Part shown: piece by piece, positions 7,133-16,006 of the stretch | Layout: every line of letters starts with the position of its first letter | Position numbering within the stretch: the first letter of the stretch is position 1 | DNA from: Akkermansia sp. | GTDB lineage: Bacteria > Verrucomicrobiota > Verrucomicrobiia > Verrucomicrobiales > Akkermansiaceae | Direction: 5' to 3' | NCBI GenBank assembly: GCA_030536145.1 | Contig: JAUNQN010000003.1 | Location: 1 to 64,000, forward strand | Length of the DNA stretch: 64,000 nucleotides | Made by a program: the position numbers and the translations under genes | The notes under the pieces: generated by a model | Told to the model about the DNA's origin: nothing | Database searches by the model: none | The model's input: the letters and a program-made list of their open reading frames with translations, nothing else

Positions 7133-8350
7133 TCAGCGGAGCATGTTCAGGGCGCGGCGGGTGGCGGCCAGGGCGGCCTCCACATCTGCGGCGGTATTGT
7201 ACATGGCCAGGGAATAGCGGGTGGTGCCGGGTATGCCCAGCGCCTGCATGAGCGGCTGGCAGCAGTGGTGGCCCGTGCGCACCGCCACGCCCATCTGGTC
7301 CAGCAGGGTGCCCAGGTCATAGGGGTGCACGCCGTCCACCACCACGGAAACCAGGGCGCCGCGGTTCTCCTGCGGCCCCAGCACGCGCACGCCGTCCATG
7401 GCGGCCAGCCCGGCATACAGCTGCTGCACCAGGGCGTTCTCATGCGCGCAAACCTGCTCCAGCCCCTGCTCCTGCAGGTAGCGCAGGGCCACGGAAAGGG
7501 CAATGTTGCCGGCAATGTTCGGCGTGCCTGCCTCATACTTGAACGGCAGGGTGTTGTAGGTGGTCTTGGCGAAGGTGACCTCGCTGATCATCTCCCCGCC
7601 GCCCTGCCAGGGCGGCAGTTCCGCCAGCAGCTCCTCCCTGCCCCACAGCACGCCCACACCCGTGGGGGCGTACACCTTGTGCGCGGAGAAGGCATAGAAA
7701 TCACAGCCCAGAGCCTGCACATCCACGGGCAGGTGGCCGGTGGACTGCGCGCCGTCCACCAGGGTGACGGTGCGCGGGTTGTTGCGGCGGGCGGCAGCCA
7801 CCGCCTGCTGCACGGGGTTCACCACGCCCAGGGCATTGGAGATGTACGGCAGGGCCACCACGCGGGTGCGCGGCCCCAGCAGGGCCAGGTAGGCCTGCAT
7901 GTCAAAGGTGAGCTCCGCAGTGAGCGGCACCACGCGCAGCTCCGCCCCCGTGCGCCCGCAGAGCATCTGCCAAGGCACTATGTTGGAGTGGTGCGCATCC
8001 GTGGTCACAATGATTTCATCCCCCTGCCCCACCAGCCCGGCCAGGGAGAGCACCATGGCCACCAGGTTGATACTGCCGGTGCAGCCGGAGGTAAAGACGA
8101 TTTCACGCGGGGAGGCGGCCCCCAGGAAAGCGGCCACGCCCGCGCGCGCCTGCTCGTAGGCATCCGTGGCCAGGCGGCTCAGGTAGTGGGCGCCGCGGTG
8201 GATATTGGCATTCTGCGCGGTGTAGTAGTGCTGCAGGGCATCCAGCACCACGCGGGGTTTCTGCGTGGTGGCGGCGTTGTCCAGGTAAACCAGGGGCCTG
8301 CCCTGCACCGTGGTACCCAGCAGCGGGAAATCGGCGCGGCAATCAGGCAT
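7133..8350 (-). CDS. sufS: SufS-type cysteine desulfurase
   Basis: 405 residues, the normal length for a group II cysteine desulfurase. A PLP-dependent enzyme that removes sulfur from cysteine for iron-sulfur assembly. VYLDNAATTQKP lies near residue 21, the PLP lysine is Lys225 in SAHKVYAPTGVG, and the persulfide cysteine lies in RTGHHCC (363/364). The usual TRGTTEAINLVA motif reads TSGCTGSINLVA. Its start overlaps the end of the upstream gene by eight bases. No other suf gene (B, C, D, E/U) is in the window, so it is separated from a classical suf cluster. Confidence 0.95.
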   Translation of the reverse strand: MPDCRADFPLLGTTVQGRPLVYLDNAATTQKPRVVLDALQHYYTAQNANIHRGAHYLSRLATDAYEQARAGVAAFLGAASPREIVFTSGCTGSINLVAMVLSLAGLVGQGDEIIVTTDAHHSNIVPWQMLCGRTGAELRVVPLTAELTFDMQAYLALLGPRTRVVALPYISNALGVVNPVQQAVAAARRNNPRTVTLVDGAQSTGHLPVDVQALGCDFYAFSAHKVYAPTGVGVLWGREELLAELPPWQGGGEMISEVTFAKTTYNTLPFKYEAGTPNIAGNIALSVALRYLQEQGLEQVCAHENALVQQLYAGLAAMDGVRVLGPQENRGALVSVVVDGVHPYDLGTLLDQMGVAVRTGHHCCQPLMQALGIPGTTRYSLAMYNTAADVEAALAATRRALNMLR

Positions 8351-9752
8351 CTGCGCTCCCCCCCTTGAGGTGTTCCGCCAGGCGGTGGGCGGCCTGCGGC
8401 ACGTACTCCTTCCACTCCTCGTTCCCGGCCCGGATCATGGCGGTGATATCCCGCGGAGTCTTGAACAGGAGCTTCTGGTTGAAATAGGGCACCTCCACAA
8501 TCTCCCCGCTCTGCTGCAGGTGGCGGTACAGGTAGTGGTACTTCTCCGGCGCGCGGTAGGTGCCGGCGGTCACAAACTCACCCGTGGTGCGGTTCAGCCA
8601 GGGGGTCACGTACAGCTTGGTGTTGTTCACAAAGATGTGCCCCATGCTGGAAAGGATACCGCCGGTGCTGTCTGCCCACTTGTCCTTGAACAGCTCATTG
8701 AGCAGGCCGATGGAAAGGGCAATGGCCACCGGCTCCTTGGTGTACTTCTTCAGCAGGGTGGACATGCGGTGGAAATGGGCGATGTTGGTCACCATCACCG
8801 TCTTGCCCAGGGCGGCCAGGGCCTCCACGCGGTCCAGGAAAGCCACCAGATCCACCGCGCTGCCGCGCAGCAGGTTGGAGAGGGAAATCTCACAAATATC
8901 CGCCACGCGCCCGCGCTGCTCCTCCGACAGGCCGGCCACAAACTTCTTGTGCACGCTCTCCATCATCTCCATGTGGATGTTGCAGATGGGGGTGAAACTG
9001 CCGCGCATGAGCACGATGGGACGCTTGTAGAGCAGGTCTGCCGGCTGGGCCACGGAGCCGTCCGGGCGGAACACGGTGGCCTCGCACAGGCCGCTCTGCA
9101 CCAGCTGCAGGGCCAGGAATCGGTTGTCGAACATGCCGAACCCGTGGCCGGAGAAGCGCATGAAGTCTATCTCAAAGGAAGCGGGGTCCAGGTTGTTGCT
9201 GATACCGGCCACAAACTCATCCATGTGCTCACGCTTGTAGAACAGGGAGTGCAGCACGTTCACGCCCAGGATACCCAGCAGGCGCATCTGCAGGTCATGG
9301 TCCGGCACCAGCAGGCGCACATGCATCACAAAATCACTGGGCGGGGCACCGGGCTTGAGCTGGAAGCGCACGCCTATCCAGGCCATCCAGGGGCCGTTGT
9401 CCCTGTAGCCCTTGCACTTGCAGGTGTTGGCATAGGCAAAGAAGCAGGTATCCTTGCCGCGCTTCTCACCCAGGCGGTCCACCAGCTGCCGGAACTCGTA
9501 GTCCATCATCTGCTGCAGGCGCTCCTCCGACACGTAGCGGCGCACGGGACCGTACAGGCTGTCGCTCACGGTCATGTCATACGCGGAGATGGTCTTGGCC
9601 ACGGTGCCGGCGGCACCGGAGGAGCGGAAGAACCAGTTGGCGGTTTCCTGGCCTGCACCAATCTCCGCAAAGGAGCCGTAGACAGACTTGTCCATGTTGA
9701 TGCAGAAGGCTTTTTCCTGTGTAGCGGCTGCTTGCGTGTAATCGGAGGCCAT
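8343..9752 (-). CDS. Conserved protein of unknown function
   Basis: 469 residues, no signal peptide or membrane segment. The N-terminus (KAFCINMDKSVYGSFAEIGAG, then ANWFFRSSGAAGTVAKTISA) belongs, from memory, to a widely conserved family found in several Gram-negative phyla and often carried under unreliable names such as TonB-dependent receptor or nicotinate-nucleotide adenylyltransferase. It is certainly not a beta-barrel receptor: it is soluble and has no plug. It sits 32 bases after the PBP gene and overlaps sufS by eight bases, so it is cotranscribed with both. I do not assign a function. Confidence 0.8.
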   Translation of the reverse strand: MASDYTQAAATQEKAFCINMDKSVYGSFAEIGAGQETANWFFRSSGAAGTVAKTISAYDMTVSDSLYGPVRRYVSEERLQQMMDYEFRQLVDRLGEKRGKDTCFFAYANTCKCKGYRDNGPWMAWIGVRFQLKPGAPPSDFVMHVRLLVPDHDLQMRLLGILGVNVLHSLFYKREHMDEFVAGISNNLDPASFEIDFMRFSGHGFGMFDNRFLALQLVQSGLCEATVFRPDGSVAQPADLLYKRPIVLMRGSFTPICNIHMEMMESVHKKFVAGLSEEQRGRVADICEISLSNLLRGSAVDLVAFLDRVEALAALGKTVMVTNIAHFHRMSTLLKKYTKEPVAIALSIGLLNELFKDKWADSTGGILSSMGHIFVNNTKLYVTPWLNRTTGEFVTAGTYRAPEKYHYLYRHLQQSGEIVEVPYFNQKLLFKTPRDITAMIRAGNEEWKEYVPQAAHRLAEHLKGGSADA

Positions 9753-9784
9753 GGCTGGGGAAAGGGGGATGGGAGTGAACGGGA

Positions 9785-12376
9785 TCAGATTTCGAGGGGG
9801 AGGAGAGGCAGGTTGCGCAGGGTGGGCGGGGGCGGCAGCTCAATGGTGCTGTCCACCTTGGGGCCGGCGGGTTCCTCCGGGTCCTCCACGGTGTCCACCC
9901 CCTCCGCAGAGGATGCGGCGTCTCCCAGGTCCTCCGGGCAGGTGTAGCGGGGCTGGAACTCCGTATCCGCGCCGTAGGGGTCCGTACCCGTCAGCACCTT
10001 GCCCTTGGGCAGCACGGGCAGCACAGGCAGCACGTGGGTGGAATTCATCTGCCCGGCGCTCATGTCCAGGAAATCCATCAGGGAGGGGCTGCCGTCACCA
10101 TGCACCGGGCAGATACCCAGGGTCATGTCACCCTTCGGGAAATACTCCAGGTACGTGGGGCGCACGTAGGTGGGCTTGCCGTCCCGCATCACGGATTCAA
10201 AGCAGAAATTGGTGGCCACCTGGCCAGACATGCGGCAGATTTCCACCTCCTCGGTATCGGCCGGGCGGCGCACAGGCACATCCTTGAACCCGGACTCCCG
10301 CGTGGCGGCCAGCACCTTGCCCAGGATAGGGGCGCAGGTGTCGGAGGCAAAGGCCTCCGCATAGATGGGCTGGTGGTCGTTCAGGTAGCCCACCCACACG
10401 CCGCAGGTCAGGGCGGAGGTGTAGGCAAAGGCGGCGGTGTCGGAGAAATCGTAGTTGGTGCCGGTCTTCACGGCACCGTTGAAATTGTCCGGCAGGTAGG
10501 GGCGCACGCGCTGGGCGGAACCCTTCTCCATGGACTCCCGCAGGATGTTGTGGATGCGGTACGCATTGCACGGGGAGGTGCTGGAGGCCATCTTGTGGGA
10601 AACGGCCAGCGGGTTTTCCCAGAGAATCTTGCCGGCGCTGTCCGTAATCTTGGAGATGACGTAGGAGCCGATGGGGCGGCGGCCCGTGTTCGGGAACATG
10701 GTGTAGGCCATGGTCACCTCCTTCAGGGATGCGGGCTCCGCACCCAGGAAGGCGCGGGGGTAGAACTGGGGCTTGGCCTCCGTGCTGCTGGCAATGCGCT
10801 GCGGCGGGGTGATACCGGCCTTCTCCAGCGTCTCCACAAAGCACTTGGCACCGCGCTCCGGGTTGGAGCACAGGGTGATGCCCAGGCGGGCGGAGGCGGC
10901 AATCTTGGACCACTCCAGGCCCTGGCGGGCGGTGATGGAATCCAGGTAGCGGCCCTTGCCTACTTCCATGCCCCACTCGCCCAGCACGCCCTCGCTGCCG
11001 CCAATGCCGGCCAGACGGTTGTCCATTGCGTCGTCCAGCAGGCGGGAACAGGGCGTGTAGCCGTTGTCGAAAGCGCAGAGGTACAGGAAAGGCAGCATGG
11101 CCGTGCCCAGCGGGCGGCGGCCGGATTCAATGATGTCGAAATTGTCGCGGTCAAAGCCGCGGCCGCCCACGTAGGCCAGCGTGCCGCCGGTCTTGTTGTC
11201 CACCACAAAGACGGCGCCGTCAATGTAGCGGTGCTGCTGGCAGCGGGGGTCGGAGGTCTCGTTGTAGCGCACGTGGGAGTACCCCTCATGCTGCTCCACC
11301 TTTTCCAACTGCTCCTTCAGGGCCAGCTCTGCGGCCTCCTGGGTGCGGCGGTCGATGGTGGTGTAAATCTTGATACCGCGGCTCTTGATGATTTCCTCGC
11401 CGCGCTTGGGGTCCTGGAAGATGTCGATGGCCTTCTGCTGGATGAGCGTGTGCAGGAAGGAGACGTTGCGGCGCAAGGGCTTGGGATTCAGGTCCAGGGG
11501 TTCCGGCTTGATCTGCTCCACCTGGTCATGGGTGAGCATGCCGGAGCGCTCCATGCGGTCCAGCACGTCGTTCCTCCAGCGGCGGTTCAGCTCCGGGTTC
11601 TTGATGGGGTTGTAGTTCTCCGGGTTCTTGATGAGTGCGGCAATACTGGCGGCCTCCTTCACGGAGAGGTCTGCCGGTTCCTTGCCGTAATAGCCCAGGG
11701 AGGCGGAGCGGATACCGTAGAAGCCGCGGCCGAAGCACACGCGGTTCAGGTAGAACTCCATAATCTGGCGCTTGTCGTACTTGTCCTCGATACGGCGGGC
11801 CAGGAAAATCTCCACGATCTTGCGCTCCCAGCGGCTGCCGCCCATGGCCTTCACGCGGTCCTCCAGGTCGTAGGCGTTGCGGGCCAGCTGCTGGGTGATG
11901 GTGGAGGCACCCTGGTTGGCCTGTCCCCTGTTGGAGAGGGTTTCCTTTGCCGCGCGGGCAATGCCCATGGGGTCGTAGCCGTGGTGGGTCCAGAAGGTCT
12001 TGTCCTCCTGCGCCACCAGGGCGTTGATCATGTTCTCGGAAATCTTGTCGTAGGTCACGTAGCTGCGGTTCTCGTCGTAGATACGGCCTATCTCCTCCTG
12101 GTTGCGGTCATAGATGATGCAGGGGTGGTCCAGGTTATTGATGTCCTCCAGGTTGAACTCCTCCGCGTACTTGCTGTACTTGGCGGTCACCAGGTTGAAA
12201 CCGAACCAGCCCAGCCCGGCAGCCAATGCGGCCAGGAAGAGCAGGAGAATGAACAAACGCAGCAGGCACGAGCCCCTGCGCTTGCCGGGGCGGGCCATAC
12301 GGGTATCCTTGCGGGCCAAGCGTCTGCGCTCTGCGGCAGCCTGGCGGCTCTTCTGGTATTCGTCCAAGTTTTCCAT
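9785..12376 (-). CDS. Class A penicillin-binding protein with a decayed transpeptidase site
   Basis: 863 residues. Basic cytoplasmic tail, membrane anchor at about 38-62, then a glycosyltransferase-51 domain that looks intact: EDKTFWTHHG at 124-133, GASTITQQ at 156-163 and the RKIVEIFLARRIE helix near 185. This domain polymerises lipid II into glycan strands. In the transpeptidase domain the expected PGSxxKP reads LGTAMLP (423-429), so the nucleophile is Thr425 and the general-base Lys is Leu428. The SxN motif reads SKI (490-492), while KTGT (637-640) is kept. It may work mainly as a glycosyltransferase. First gene of a six-gene operon; its promoter gives a leader of about five bases. Confidence 0.93.
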   Translation of the reverse strand: MENLDEYQKSRQAAAERRRLARKDTRMARPGKRRGSCLLRLFILLLFLAALAAGLGWFGFNLVTAKYSKYAEEFNLEDINNLDHPCIIYDRNQEEIGRIYDENRSYVTYDKISENMINALVAQEDKTFWTHHGYDPMGIARAAKETLSNRGQANQGASTITQQLARNAYDLEDRVKAMGGSRWERKIVEIFLARRIEDKYDKRQIMEFYLNRVCFGRGFYGIRSASLGYYGKEPADLSVKEAASIAALIKNPENYNPIKNPELNRRWRNDVLDRMERSGMLTHDQVEQIKPEPLDLNPKPLRRNVSFLHTLIQQKAIDIFQDPKRGEEIIKSRGIKIYTTIDRRTQEAAELALKEQLEKVEQHEGYSHVRYNETSDPRCQQHRYIDGAVFVVDNKTGGTLAYVGGRGFDRDNFDIIESGRRPLGTAMLPFLYLCAFDNGYTPCSRLLDDAMDNRLAGIGGSEGVLGEWGMEVGKGRYLDSITARQGLEWSKIAASARLGITLCSNPERGAKCFVETLEKAGITPPQRIASSTEAKPQFYPRAFLGAEPASLKEVTMAYTMFPNTGRRPIGSYVISKITDSAGKILWENPLAVSHKMASSTSPCNAYRIHNILRESMEKGSAQRVRPYLPDNFNGAVKTGTNYDFSDTAAFAYTSALTCGVWVGYLNDHQPIYAEAFASDTCAPILGKVLAATRESGFKDVPVRRPADTEEVEICRMSGQVATNFCFESVMRDGKPTYVRPTYLEYFPKGDMTLGICPVHGDGSPSLMDFLDMSAGQMNSTHVLPVLPVLPKGKVLTGTDPYGADTEFQPRYTCPEDLGDAASSAEGVDTVEDPEEPAGPKVDSTIELPPPPTLRNLPLLPLEI

Positions 12377-12388
12377 GCCTGCGCGAGA

Positions 12389-12417
12389 ATTCTACCAGAT
12401 GCACCCGCCCTTGGCAA
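12389..12417 (-). promoter_or_regulatory. Promoter of the PBP-sufS-mrp operon
   Basis: TTGCCA (12417-12412), 17 bases ending in TGG, TAGAAT (12394-12389), then 12 bases to the ATG. Confidence 0.6.
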
Positions 12418-12442
12418 GTGGAATTCAGGGCACGGGCGCGTT

Positions 12443-13945
12443 TCATTCATGCGCGCCGCCAGGGAATACCTCCCCCACCTGCCGGCGAATGCCGCGCGCA
12501 AAGAGCCACAGCACGGGTACCAGGAGCACCAATCCCGCGGCAGAGGACTCCGCCACGCCCAGGCAGATACCGCACTCCGGCGCTGCTAACAGGTAGGTGG
12601 TACACATCACGGTCATGAACATGGCGGGCACCAGCGTTATCCAGTAGAAGCGGCGGCGGTAGCGCAGCATCACGCTCAGGCTCCACAGGGTGATGCAGGC
12701 CAGCAGCTGGTTCATCCACCCGAAGTAGTGCCAGAGAATGCTGAAATCTATATTGAAGATGACAATGACGATAGCGAAGAGCGGAAGCGCCAGCAGCAGG
12801 CGGCGCCAGGTCTTACCCTGGTCAAAGTGCAGCATGTCCGCCAGGATGAGGCGGCAGGTGCGCATGGCCGTATCACCGCTGGTGACAGCCAGCACCACCA
12901 CGCCCAGCACGGTGACTACGGCGCCCGTATCACCCAGCATAAACTTGCAGGAGGCCAGGATGGACTGCACGGGGGAAAGCCCGGCCAGCTCGTCATGCAG
13001 GGTCAGGCCCACTGTGGCCCACACCAGGGCCACCAGTCCCTCCACCACCATGGCTCCGTAGAACACGGGGCGCGTGTGGCGCATTTCCTTCAGGCAGCGC
13101 ACCATCATGGGGCTCTGAGTGGCATGGAACCCGGAGATGGCACCGCAGGCTATGGTGACAAAGACCATGGGCCAGAGCGGCAAGCCCGCCGGGTGGTAGT
13201 TGGTGAAGAAATCCAAGTTGGGCAGCACCTCTTTTCCGCAGAAGGGCAGGCGCACCAGCATGCCGCCGGCCATCACCAGGAACAGCAGTGCAAAGAAGGG
13301 GTAGATGCGGCCGATGATGGCATCCACCGGCAGCACGGTGGCCAGGAAATAATACGCCAGGATGATGATGCACCACCAGTGCGGCAGCATACCCGCCACG
13401 CGCGCCACTTCCTCCGGCGTGTCCGCCAGGGAGCTGTGCGCCACAATGAAGCCGGCCAAAGTCGTATCCAGATGGGTGATTCCCTCCAGCATGTCCGCCG
13501 GGGTGCGCGTGAACACCACGCCCACCAGCACCAGCATGAGCACGCACACAAAGCGCATGATGCGCCGCACCGGCATGCCCAGCCAGTGGCCGATGAGCTC
13601 CGGCAGGTTCTTGCCGCCAGAATGGGCGGACAACAGCGCAGCCATGTAGTCATGCACGCCGCCCGCCAGCAGGCAGCCCAGCACTATCCACAGCAGGGCC
13701 GCAGGGCCGAACAGGCAGCCGGAGACCGCGCCCACCACAGGGCCGAGCCCCGCTATGTTCAGCAGCTGGATAAGGAATACCTTCCACGTGGGCATGGGCA
13801 CGTAGTCCACACCATCAGCCCGGTTCATGCAGGGCATCACCAGGTCCATATGCACACCGAAGACGCGCTCCGCAATCTTTCCATACACGAAATAGCCGCC
13901 TACCAGCAACGCAGCACAGAAGAAAAACACAATCAACCCGGTCAT
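12443..13945 (-). CDS. cstA: CstA-family transporter
   Basis: 500 residues with many transmembrane helices. The CstA hallmark region is seen in YFVYGKIAERVFGV near residue 18, GLGPVVGAVSG and LAGGVHDYMAALLSAHSGGKNL. CstA proteins import small peptides or pyruvate and are induced when carbon runs short. This is the short form, lacking the longer C-terminal half of enterobacterial CstA. It is transcribed alone from a promoter at 13970-13998 that is overlaid by a perfect inverted repeat, suggesting tight repression. The substrate cannot be deduced here. Confidence 0.92.
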   Translation of the reverse strand: MTGLIVFFFCAALLVGGYFVYGKIAERVFGVHMDLVMPCMNRADGVDYVPMPTWKVFLIQLLNIAGLGPVVGAVSGCLFGPAALLWIVLGCLLAGGVHDYMAALLSAHSGGKNLPELIGHWLGMPVRRIMRFVCVLMLVLVGVVFTRTPADMLEGITHLDTTLAGFIVAHSSLADTPEEVARVAGMLPHWWCIIILAYYFLATVLPVDAIIGRIYPFFALLFLVMAGGMLVRLPFCGKEVLPNLDFFTNYHPAGLPLWPMVFVTIACGAISGFHATQSPMMVRCLKEMRHTRPVFYGAMVVEGLVALVWATVGLTLHDELAGLSPVQSILASCKFMLGDTGAVVTVLGVVVLAVTSGDTAMRTCRLILADMLHFDQGKTWRRLLLALPLFAIVIVIFNIDFSILWHYFGWMNQLLACITLWSLSVMLRYRRRFYWITLVPAMFMTVMCTTYLLAAPECGICLGVAESSAAGLVLLVPVLWLFARGIRRQVGEVFPGGAHE

Positions 13946-13956
13946 ATCCTGATACG

Positions 13957-13993
13957 TTTTACGCGCGGGGATATACGCTCCCCGCGCGTAAAA
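13957..13993. promoter_or_regulatory. 15-bp perfect inverted repeat over the cstA promoter (candidate operator)
   Basis: TTTTACGCGCGGGGA (13957-13971) and its exact reverse complement (13979-13993) flank a seven-base spacer. The -10 TATATC (minus strand, 13975-13970) lies in the spacer and the end of one arm, and the -35 TTGATT (13998-13993) touches the other arm. Transcription would start inside the proximal arm, so the repeat should act as DNA, probably bound by a dimeric repressor. Neither side has a T run suited to a terminator. Confidence 0.6.
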
Positions 13994-13998
13994 ATCAA
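13970..13998 (-). promoter_or_regulatory. cstA promoter
   Basis: TTGATT (13998-13993), 17 bases, TATATC (13975-13970) on the minus strand; the leader to the ATG is about 18 bases. Confidence 0.5.
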
Positions 13999-14052
13999 GC
14001 TTTATTTGCCACGTAGGCCTGTTTTATGACAGCAGGCCGGCTGCCAGCGGCA

Positions 14053-15585
14053 TCAGTTGCGCTTGCGCAGCGCCTCGATGGTGGTGCGGGCAGAGTGGCG
14101 GATGATGGAGTCCGGGTGGTCGCTGAACAGCTCCACCACCGGCAGGGCATCCTTAGTGCCGTTGTCCTGCAGGTATTTCAGGATGGCGCCAATCTGGCGG
14201 ATGGAGTTGGTGGTCTGCAGGCGGTCCAGCAGAGGTGCCTGCACGCGGAGCCCCAGGGATTTCAGGGAGGAGGCCCAGGCCACGGGGTTCTCACACCAGA
14301 ACTCCACGATGGGAGCCACCATCTCGTCCGGGGTCTCACGGATAAGGAACTTGATAACAGCGTCGTCCACCTCCTTGTGCATGGAGTACCGGGAGCGGAA
14401 GTAGTTGCGGCACAGGTCGATGGATACCTTGTCCTTGGGATAGGAATAGACAATCAAGCCGCGGATGAGCTGGGTATATGTATCCTGGTCATCCCCCCAC
14501 GGCTCCTGGAGCACGCGGGCAAAGGCATCATGCACCTCGCGGCGCAGGATATGCACGTCTGCATTGGCCAAGGCGTTGGCTGCCATGCGTACGCGCATGG
14601 GATCCAGGCAGCCCATCTCACTGATGTTGGCAGACACGAAAGAGGTATTGTTCGGGGAACCCAGCACCTCTGCGGAGAAATGGGAGACCATGTTGGCCTT
14701 CTCTGCATCATACAGCACCTCGTACACGCCTTCCTGCACATCCGCATAGGTCACGCGGCCCAGGCGGGAGAGCAGCGGGGAGATATCCTTGCGGTTTCCC
14801 TGCACGTTGGCCACCAGGAACAGGGCACCGTTTGCACGGGTGTACGGACGGGTGTATTCCGCACCCAGGATACGCGTCATCGCATCGCGGATGATATTGC
14901 GGGCGCGCCCGTCCTGCACGTCAATATACACACCATAGTGGGCCAGGTGCTGGGCGCGCTTGGCATGCTGCGTGTACACGCTGATATCGGCATCCGTGAG
15001 CACGCGGCGGTTATCCGTGGGGGTAATCACCGTATCCTCCGGGGTCACGGCCTTCTTCTCCTCCTCCACTACCACCTTGGCAGCGGGGGTGACAGCCTTG
15101 CCCACCATGGCCCAGAAAACCGGCATGTACCAGCCGCTCAGGACAAACAGGGCCGCAATGGAAAGAATCAGCTTGGGGCGGCGGCGGGTGGAGAAGTACA
15201 CGAACCCGGCTGCCACCCAGCAGAACACCACGGACACGATGCGCTGCTGAACGGGATCCAGCTCCGTAATGGGCGTGGCGGAAGGATTACTCTCTCCTAC
15301 AAGGAAAACGAACAGGCAAAGAATGAAGAGCACCACGCCTATACCGAAGCGAATCTTTCCGGCCGTACTGAAGGTCTCGCCGGTCAGGTAGCCGACGTTC
15401 ATGCGCTCTGCGCGGGCGCTTTGGCGGCGTGCGGCACTCTTGTACTGGGCCTTGAGCTCGGAAAGTTCGTTGTCATTCAGCTTGGGCGCAGCCTGAAACT
15501 CCTTTTTCAGGCACTCCGGGCAGAAAGTCAGGTCCTCCTGGGAGGTGTAGAACATGCGGTGGCACTTGGAACACTCTACTTGCAT
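14053..15585 (-). CDS. Zinc-ribbon membrane protein with a HEAT-like C-terminal region
   Basis: 510 residues. The first 30 carry a CxxC..CxxC zinc ribbon (CSKCHRMFY, FCPECLKKE). Hydrophobic helices follow at about 90-112, 125-142 and 150-170. The long C-terminal part is helical and ends in repeats reminiscent of HEAT/PBS units (ALPVVELFSDHPDSIIRHSARTTIEALRKR). The organisation suggests a membrane-anchored scaffold, but no function is known to me. A longer frame from 15693 is rejected: TAGAAT ends eight bases before the chosen ATG, implying a leaderless mRNA. It is a single-gene unit. Confidence 0.75.
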   Translation of the reverse strand: MQVECSKCHRMFYTSQEDLTFCPECLKKEFQAAPKLNDNELSELKAQYKSAARRQSARAERMNVGYLTGETFSTAGKIRFGIGVVLFILCLFVFLVGESNPSATPITELDPVQQRIVSVVFCWVAAGFVYFSTRRRPKLILSIAALFVLSGWYMPVFWAMVGKAVTPAAKVVVEEEKKAVTPEDTVITPTDNRRVLTDADISVYTQHAKRAQHLAHYGVYIDVQDGRARNIIRDAMTRILGAEYTRPYTRANGALFLVANVQGNRKDISPLLSRLGRVTYADVQEGVYEVLYDAEKANMVSHFSAEVLGSPNNTSFVSANISEMGCLDPMRVRMAANALANADVHILRREVHDAFARVLQEPWGDDQDTYTQLIRGLIVYSYPKDKVSIDLCRNYFRSRYSMHKEVDDAVIKFLIRETPDEMVAPIVEFWCENPVAWASSLKSLGLRVQAPLLDRLQTTNSIRQIGAILKYLQDNGTKDALPVVELFSDHPDSIIRHSARTTIEALRKRN

Positions 15586-15593
15586 ACGCCCCC

Positions 15594-15622
15594 ATTCTAG
15601 CAAGCGCGCCTGCCTTTGGCAA
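15594..15622 (-). promoter_or_regulatory. Promoter of the zinc-ribbon membrane protein gene
   Basis: TTGCCA (15622-15617), 17 bases, TAGAAT (15599-15594), then eight bases to the ATG. It predicts a leaderless transcript and fixes the start. Confidence 0.6.
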
Positions 15623-15711
15623 GCGCAGATTGCGCCTGTTTCACACCAAAAAAGGAACAGCACGCCCCGCAACGGGAACGTGCCGTCCATCAAATGCCGT
15701 ATCGGCGGCTA

Positions 15712-15852
15712 TCAAGCCTCGGCCTTGGCGGCAGCCTTGCGGGCAAGCTGCACGGGAGCCGTACCCTTGCTGTTCTTGGAGATTTCCTTCTGGCGCTTGA
15801 TGTATGCCGTGCGACGACGGCGCTTGGTTTCCTTGCGATGTTGTTGACCCAT
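15712..15852 (-). CDS. 46-residue very basic protein, possibly ribosome-associated
   Basis: The start MGQQHRKETKRRRRTAYIKR is strongly Arg/Lys-rich, with an Ala-rich end (LARKAAAKAEA). Size and charge resemble small ribosomal or RNA-binding proteins, but I do not recognise a named r-protein. The upstream extension to 15975 has unlike composition and crosses the promoter at 15913-15941, so it is excluded. The leader of about 65 bases is long for this window and contains a GGCGG..CCGCC inverted repeat about 20 bases before the ATG, which could serve autoregulation. No Shine-Dalgarno sequence. Confidence 0.75.
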   Translation of the reverse strand: MGQQHRKETKRRRRTAYIKRQKEISKNSKGTAPVQLARKAAAKAEA

Positions 15853-15912
15853 AGTCTTTGTAAGTTTGTAGGCGGGAAATACCGCCTGGTTGATAGATGC
15901 TAATGCGCTATC

Positions 15913-15941
15913 ATTGTATGCACGCGGGGGCGGCATGGCAA
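15913..15941 (-). promoter_or_regulatory. Promoter of the 46-residue basic protein
   Basis: TTGCCA (15941-15936), 17 bases, TACAAT (15918-15913) on the minus strand. It is divergent from the panE-like promoter 29 bases away. Confidence 0.6.
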
Positions 15942-15969
15942 GGCAAAAATGCGCATGCGGCGTTTTTTG

Positions 15970-15998
15970 TTGCAATCAGGGCGGCGGGGTGGTAAGGT
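15970..15998 (+). promoter_or_regulatory. Promoter of the panE-like gene
   Basis: TTGCAA, 17 bases ending in TGG, TAAGGT, then eight bases to the ATG at 16007; leaderless mRNA expected. Confidence 0.55.
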
Positions 15999-16006
15999 GG
16001 GGGCGT

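Noticed and set aside
10034-12589. 851-codon open frame on the plus strand
   Set aside because: It lies antisense to the PBP gene, has a Gly/His/Ala/Val-rich composition typical of the reverse of GC-rich genes, and matches no family.
13957-13993. Inverted repeat as a bidirectional terminator
   Set aside because: Neither side is followed by a T run, and the -10 box of cstA lies in its spacer.
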